Positions 6,232 to 9,486 of a stretch of DNA of 9,486 nt are shown here, piece after piece. The translations under genes and the position numbers were made by a program. Numbering within the stretch: the first letter of the stretch is position 1; the number at the start of each line of letters is the position of its first letter. The notes beneath the pieces are model-generated. The model did no database searches and had not been told where the DNA came from. It saw only the letters and a program-made list of their open reading frames with translations. The stretch is from NCBI GenBank assembly GCA_035301025.1, contig DATGUV010000136.1:1-9486 (forward strand), given 5' to 3'. The stretch comes from CALAMD01 sp035301025 (GTDB lineage Bacteria > Bacillota > Bacilli > Bacillales > Amphibacillaceae).

Positions 6232-6435
6232 CTACAATTCATCCTCCTCAAAAATAAAAACATCTTCTACCTGTTCGTTAAAAATACGAGCGATACGAAC
6301 GGCTATTAAAATAGAAGGCATATATTCTTCACGTTCGATTAAACTAATCGTTTGCCTAGAAACCTTCGCTAATTTTGCCAATTCAGTTTGATTGTATCCT
6401 TCCCGTGCCCGCAATTCTTTTAAACGACTCCTCAT
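6232..6435 (-). CDS. Small XRE-family transcriptional regulator
   Basis: This 67-residue protein is essentially a single helix-turn-helix domain of the Cro/C1 type. RLKELRAREGYNQTELAKLA (4-23) is followed by the recognition segment VSRQTISLIEREEYMPSI (25-42). ARIFNEQVEDVFIFEEDEL then makes the usual acidic tail. It has no ligand-binding or dimerisation extension, as in the YvaO/YgzD-like mini-regulators. The ATG at 6435 has GAGGTGAG 5 nt upstream. The gene abuts the DUF3169 gene (TAG then ATG with no gap). It is the first gene of the pair and has a promoter about 105 bp upstream carrying operator-like motifs, so autoregulation of the cassette is plausible. Family call is firm; the target is inferred. 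Confidence 0.92.
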   Translation of the reverse strand: MRSRLKELRAREGYNQTELAKLAKVSRQTISLIEREEYMPSILIAVRIARIFNEQVEDVFIFEEDEL

Positions 6436-6539
6436 AAATACTCACCTCATTTACATCTGAAGATTGATATTACATCATCTTCCAATCCACACATGCTCAT
6501 CATCAGACAGAAGTAAAGCTATATCATTTACCTATGGTT

Positions 6540-6568
6540 ACTATAAATGATTGTTGTCATTTTGACAA
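6540..6568 (-). promoter_or_regulatory. Promoter of the XRE-DUF3169 cassette
   Basis: On the minus strand, TTGTCA (6563-6568) is followed after exactly 17 bp by TATAGT (6540-6545). This leaves an untranslated leader of roughly 100 nt before the regulator ATG at 6435. It is the best sigma-A-like pair in the gap. The -35 hexamer is one arm of a perfect dyad described separately. Confidence 0.65.
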
Positions 6569-6601
6569 GTATATTAGTCATTTTATACATGTTAGTTGTC
6601 A
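6554..6601. promoter_or_regulatory. Operator-like cluster with GTCA motifs every 21 bp
   Basis: A perfect dyad TTGTCA-TTT-TGACAA (6554-6568) covers the -35 box. The motif GTCA recurs at 6556, 6577 and 6598, exactly 21 bp apart, that is two turns of the helix on one face. The first two sites share GTCATTTT and the third reads TTGTCAAAAT. This would suit cooperative binding of a small dimeric XRE repressor to its own promoter. The periodicity is seen; the binding protein is inferred. Confidence 0.5.
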
Positions 6602-6620
6602 AAATAAATACTCTATACAT

Positions 6621-6685
6621 AAAAAAACACCTTATATGATTGTTATGTACAGAAATCTATTCTGTACAAAAACCCATATAAGGTG
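6621..6685 (-). terminator. Nested two-stem terminator of the nicotinate phosphoribosyltransferase gene
   Basis: An outer perfect 11-bp stem (6628-6638 with 6675-6685, CACCTTATATG / CATATAAGGTG) encloses a perfect 8-bp inner hairpin (TGTACAGA 6646-6653 with 6661-6668, 7-nt loop). On the minus strand the outer stem is followed by seven T (6621-6627). It starts 10 bp beyond the stop codon at 6696-6698. The nested form is unusual but the position and U-tract are those of an intrinsic terminator. Confidence 0.82.
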
Positions 6686-6695
6686 CATACATGTA

Positions 6696-8129
6696 TTATG
6701 AATGTTTAACGATTAAATCTTGCTTCATTTGCCATACTTTCTCACTTAAATCTACAAAGTATGTTTGTGGATTGAGTAAGCGAAGGGTTTCAGGCCAAAT
6801 GGCATCGATTTGTTGGTTATGAAAACGACGAATTTCGTCCATCGTTGGTAAATCATACACAAGTTTTCCATGTTCATAAATTGGCTTCATTAAATCTACA
6901 GCTGTGTAATCATCTACATATTTATATTTGTGTGGGAAAATTGGATCAAACATTTTAAGTGGCTGATCATCAACGACTTCATCATCAAAAGCCAAATAGT
7001 CTCCCTCAGATTTCTTCGTTTTATTATTAATAATACGGTACAGTTTTTTCGCTCCTGGAGTTGTAATTTTCACTGCGTCCTCTGATAATTTTATTACTGG
7101 CTGCATACCATCATCACTTTCTCGAGCAACGAGTTTATACACTCCACCGAGTGCCGGATAATCCGATCCAGTAATCAGTTTCGTCCCAATTCCCCATGCA
7201 TCAATTTGAGCATTTTGCATTTTTAAGTGGAGAATAACTTCTTCATCTAAATCACTTGAAGCCATAATTTTCACATGTTCCATTCCCGCTTCATCAAGCA
7301 TTTTTCTTCCTTCAATAGAAAGGCGAGCAAGATCCCCACTATCTAAACGAATGGATAGTAACTTTTTCCCTTGTTTTTCAAGTTCTTTTCCAATTTTAAT
7401 CGCATTTGGTATTCCTGAGCGTAGTGTATCATATGTATCGACTAAAAGAACCGCTTGATTTGGTAAGGCTTGGACAAATTGTTCAAATGCTTCATATTCG
7501 GTATCATGATTTTGAATCCAAGAGTGCGCGCTCGTTCCCTTTGTCGGTATATCAAACCATTTACCCGCCAACATGTTTGACGTTCCTGAGAATCCTGCAA
7601 CATATGCAGCCCGGGCACCCCATACAGCTGCACTTGCTTCTTGAGCCCTTCTTGTACCAAATTCAACCACCTGATCGTCTTTTGTTACTTGAATAATTCG
7701 ACTTGCTTTTGTCGCAATAAGAGTTTGGTAATTCATAAAGTTTAAAATAGCCGTTTCTATTAATTGAGCTTCAAAAACTGTTGCTTCAACTCGAATAAGT
7801 GGCTCATTCGGAAATACAATTTCACCTTCTTGCACAGCATACATATTTCCTTTAAAAGAAAAATCACGAAGTTCTTCTAAAAAGGCTTCATCATAATTTT
7901 CTTCTTGAGTTGCTAAGTAGGCGAGATCTTCTTCTGTGAAAGATAATTGATTCATATATTGCACAATACGTTCTAGACCAGCAAACACCGTATATCCATT
8001 TTTAAATGGATTCTTACGAAAATACGCTTCAAACACGACTCGATTCTTGTGTGTGTTGTTCTTCCAATATGCATACATCATGTTGATTTGATATTTATCC
8101 GTATGCAACGTTAAATCCCCATTCATCAT
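6696..8129 (-). CDS. pncB: Nicotinate phosphoribosyltransferase
   Basis: This enzyme makes nicotinate mononucleotide from nicotinate and PRPP, with ATP hydrolysis, in the Preiss-Handler route of NAD salvage. The 477 residues match the Gram-positive form of the family. LTLHTDKYQINMMYAYW is near the N-terminus. VVEFGTRRAQ (154-163) and GTSNMLAGKWFDIPTKGTSAHSW (182-204) follow. His202 of the last is in the place of the histidine that is phosphorylated during catalysis. VDTYDTLRSGI (230-240), SIRLDSGDLARL (259-270) and the PRPP-binding AWGIGTKLITGSDYPALGGVYKLV (311-334) complete the pattern. Two adjacent ATGs exist at 8129 and 8126; AAGGAG lies 8 nt before the first, so I use 8129. The gene appears monocistronic, with a strong nested terminator after it. 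No clear promoter or niacin-repressor (NadR) operator is visible in the 170 bp upstream. Confidence 0.95.
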   Translation of the reverse strand: MMNGDLTLHTDKYQINMMYAYWKNNTHKNRVVFEAYFRKNPFKNGYTVFAGLERIVQYMNQLSFTEEDLAYLATQEENYDEAFLEELRDFSFKGNMYAVQEGEIVFPNEPLIRVEATVFEAQLIETAILNFMNYQTLIATKASRIIQVTKDDQVVEFGTRRAQEASAAVWGARAAYVAGFSGTSNMLAGKWFDIPTKGTSAHSWIQNHDTEYEAFEQFVQALPNQAVLLVDTYDTLRSGIPNAIKIGKELEKQGKKLLSIRLDSGDLARLSIEGRKMLDEAGMEHVKIMASSDLDEEVILHLKMQNAQIDAWGIGTKLITGSDYPALGGVYKLVARESDDGMQPVIKLSEDAVKITTPGAKKLYRIINNKTKKSEGDYLAFDDEVVDDQPLKMFDPIFPHKYKYVDDYTAVDLMKPIYEHGKLVYDLPTMDEIRRFHNQQIDAIWPETLRLLNPQTYFVDLSEKVWQMKQDLIVKHS

Positions 8130-8265
8130 TTTTTTAACTCCTTATCATTACATTTTTTATAGTATGCTCACTATTGCACAATCTTTTTCAAAAAAAACAT
8201 CTTACATATTATGAATCAGTATACCAATAGTTTCCTGCGATTTCCACTCTTACTTAGAATATATC

Positions 8266-8288
8266 CCCCCGCATCCATGTGCGAGGGG
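8266..8288 (-). terminator. GC-rich hairpin after the aminopeptidase gene (possible weak terminator)
   Basis: On the minus strand CCCC-A-bulge-CGCA pairs with TGCG-GGGG around a 6-nt loop: an 8-bp stem with one unpaired base, 12 bp beyond the aminopeptidase stop codon. The position and GC content fit an intrinsic terminator, but the sequence after it is AT-rich (ATATATTC) without a real T-run, so efficiency is doubtful. Confidence 0.5.
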
Positions 8289-8299
8289 CTTGTTTATCC

Positions 8300-9486
8300 T
8301 TATTTCGAAACGTGTGCAGCATAGTCTGCAAGCAAGCGTGCACCAAATCCTGTGGCACTTTTAGCATAATATCCTTTTTCTGAAGAAGACATGCGTCCTG
8401 CCATATCCACATGTAGCCATTTACTATTTTCAGGAACGAAACGTTGTAAAAACAGTCCAGCTGTAATAGATCCGGCTTCAGCTTTTGAACTGATGTTACT
8501 AAAGTCTGCGTAATCACTATCTAAATAGCTGTTATATGATTCTACAAGAGGCATTGGCCATACCCGATCACCGTTTTCATTACCAAGTGTACGAAGTTCT
8601 TGCGATAATTCCTCATCCCCAAATACTCCTGCTACGTCTGAACCTAATGCTGCTACAACTGCTCCAGTTAACGTAGCAATATTAATAATGTATGTTGCAT
8701 TTAATTCTCCTGCGCGAATGAGACCGTCAGCTAATACGAGACGACCTTCTGCATCTGTATTTCCAACCTGAACGGTATGTCCATTTTTATAACGAATAAC
8801 ATCTCCAGGAATAAGTGCATGGGCATCCGGCATGTTTTCTACGATGGAAATAAGAGCAACTACGTTTACTTTTGCTTTTGTTGCAGCTAATAATTTCATT
8901 GCTCCTGCAACAGCACCTGCTCCCCCCATGTCCATACGCATATCACTCATGTCACGAGTAATTTTTAAACTAATTCCACCTGTATCAAATGTAACTCCTT
9001 TACCAACAAGAGCTACTAATGGTTTTGATGGATCACCTTGATAGGATAATTCTACAAATCGTGGCTCATGCTTACTTCCACGTCCAACGTGTAACATTCC
9101 TTGCATATTTTCTTCTTCAATCTTTTGTTGGTCATACACAGTAACTTTTACATCTGTACCCTTAAAAGCATCTTCAAGTACGACTGGGAATGATTCTGGG
9201 TGTAGTACACTTGGGATCTCATTGACAAGATCTCGCGAAAATGCAGTTGCTTCTGCACGAGCTTCTCCTAATTCTATTTGTGCTTGTACAGATTTTTCAT
9301 CAGCGAATACTAAGGTAGTTGTAAGCTTTTCTTCTTTAGTTTTGTATGGAGTAAATATATAAGAACCGAGAGTCCAACCTTCAACAAACGCTATAACAAC
9401 ACTGTCTTTATTCACGTTAGAAAATGCTTTTACTAAAGCTTCTTCATTTACATGTGCTTGATCAATCTTTTGATTACGTAGGCTGC
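8300..9486 (-). CDS. pepA: Leucyl aminopeptidase (M17), C-terminal part, cut by window edge
   Basis: M17 aminopeptidases remove N-terminal residues, often leucine, from peptides using two metal ions, usually as cytoplasmic hexamers. The frame is open to the right edge: 395 codons are visible of an expected 490-500 or so, so about 100 N-terminal residues are missing. Counting the first complete codon at the edge as residue 1, the sequence has VGKGVTFDTGG (160-170), MRMDMGGAGAV (182-192) and NTDAEGRLVLAD (242-253). Aligned by spacing to E. coli PepA, the metal ligands Lys162, Asp167, Asp185, Asp244 and Glu246 and the catalytic Lys174 and Arg248 are all present with identical spacing. The protein ends AKSATGFGARLLADYAAHVSK. 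The GTG at 9413-9415 is internal and not a true start. The fragment looks intact and active. Allocation to pepA rather than another M17 paralogue is by similarity only. Confidence 0.94.
   Translation of the reverse strand, partial: SLRNQKIDQAHVNEEALVKAFSNVNKDSVVIAFVEGWTLGSYIFTPYKTKEEKLTTTLVFADEKSVQAQIELGEARAEATAFSRDLVNEIPSVLHPESFPVVLEDAFKGTDVKVTVYDQQKIEEENMQGMLHVGRGSKHEPRFVELSYQGDPSKPLVALVGKGVTFDTGGISLKITRDMSDMRMDMGGAGAVAGAMKLLAATKAKVNVVALISIVENMPDAHALIPGDVIRYKNGHTVQVGNTDAEGRLVLADGLIRAGELNATYIINIATLTGAVVAALGSDVAGVFGDEELSQELRTLGNENGDRVWPMPLVESYNSYLDSDYADFSNISSKAEAGSITAGLFLQRFVPENSKWLHVDMAGRMSSSEKGYYAKSATGFGARLLADYAAHVSK

Noticed and set aside
8144..8220. pncB promoter (TTGTGC with TATAAA)
   Set aside because: The spacing of about 14 bp is too short and no better pair is found, so I do not call it.
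8254..8517. 87-codon minus-strand frame overlapping the end of the aminopeptidase gene
   Set aside because: It is an out-of-frame shadow of the real gene and matches no family I recognise.
9413..9415. GTG as the true start of the aminopeptidase
   Set aside because: The frame continues upstream to the window edge with sensible sequence (LRNQKIDQAHVNEEALVKAF), and M17 enzymes have an N-terminal domain of this size.

Overview
The window looks like a chromosomal segment of a low-GC Gram-positive bacterium of the Bacillaceae type. The codon use is AT-rich, the Shine-Dalgarno sites are strong (AAGGAG or AGGAGG), the promoters are sigma-A-like, the terminators are classic hairpins with U-tracts, and the proteins resemble Bacillus families. 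I cannot name the genus from sequence alone. Every confident gene except one lies on the minus strand.

Layout from left to right. (1) Positions 1-2522 hold the start of an arginine biosynthesis operon read leftwards, argC-argJ-argB, with argB cut by the window edge. argC and argJ overlap by 20 bp and argB follows argJ after 15 bp, each with its own ribosome binding site. Upstream of argC is a good sigma-A promoter with two dyads that could be ArgR/AhrC operators. ArgB, ArgC and ArgJ together convert glutamate-derived N-acetylglutamate towards ornithine; ArgJ recycles the acetyl group. (2) Positions 2707-3806 hold a single membrane protein gene of the aromatic acid exporter (DUF939/FUSC-like) family with its own terminator. 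(3) Positions 4042-4728 hold the only plus-strand gene, a stand-alone purC of the short, Clostridia-like type, ending in a long perfect terminator hairpin. (4) Positions 4868-5498 hold a tandem array of a 51-bp unit: 12 full copies plus partial copies at both ends, with internal evidence of unit-block duplication. This is the most unusual part of the window. (5) Positions 5548-6435 hold a two-gene cassette: an XRE-family regulator followed with no gap by a six-helix DUF3169 membrane protein, under a promoter with phased GTCA motifs that may be an autoregulatory operator. (6) Positions 6628-8129 hold a nicotinate phosphoribosyltransferase gene (NAD salvage) ending in a nested two-stem terminator. 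(7) Positions 8300-9486 hold the C-terminal three quarters of a leucyl aminopeptidase gene, whose metal-binding and catalytic residues are all present.

Most of the window is housekeeping metabolism. I see no CRISPR array, transposase, integrase, tRNA or rRNA. I find no convincing new multi-gene system. The candidates for a second look are the 51-bp array, which keeps an open 17-residue repeat frame on the minus strand over most of its length but is probably non-coding, and the regulator/DUF3169 cassette with its 21-bp-spaced operator-like motifs.
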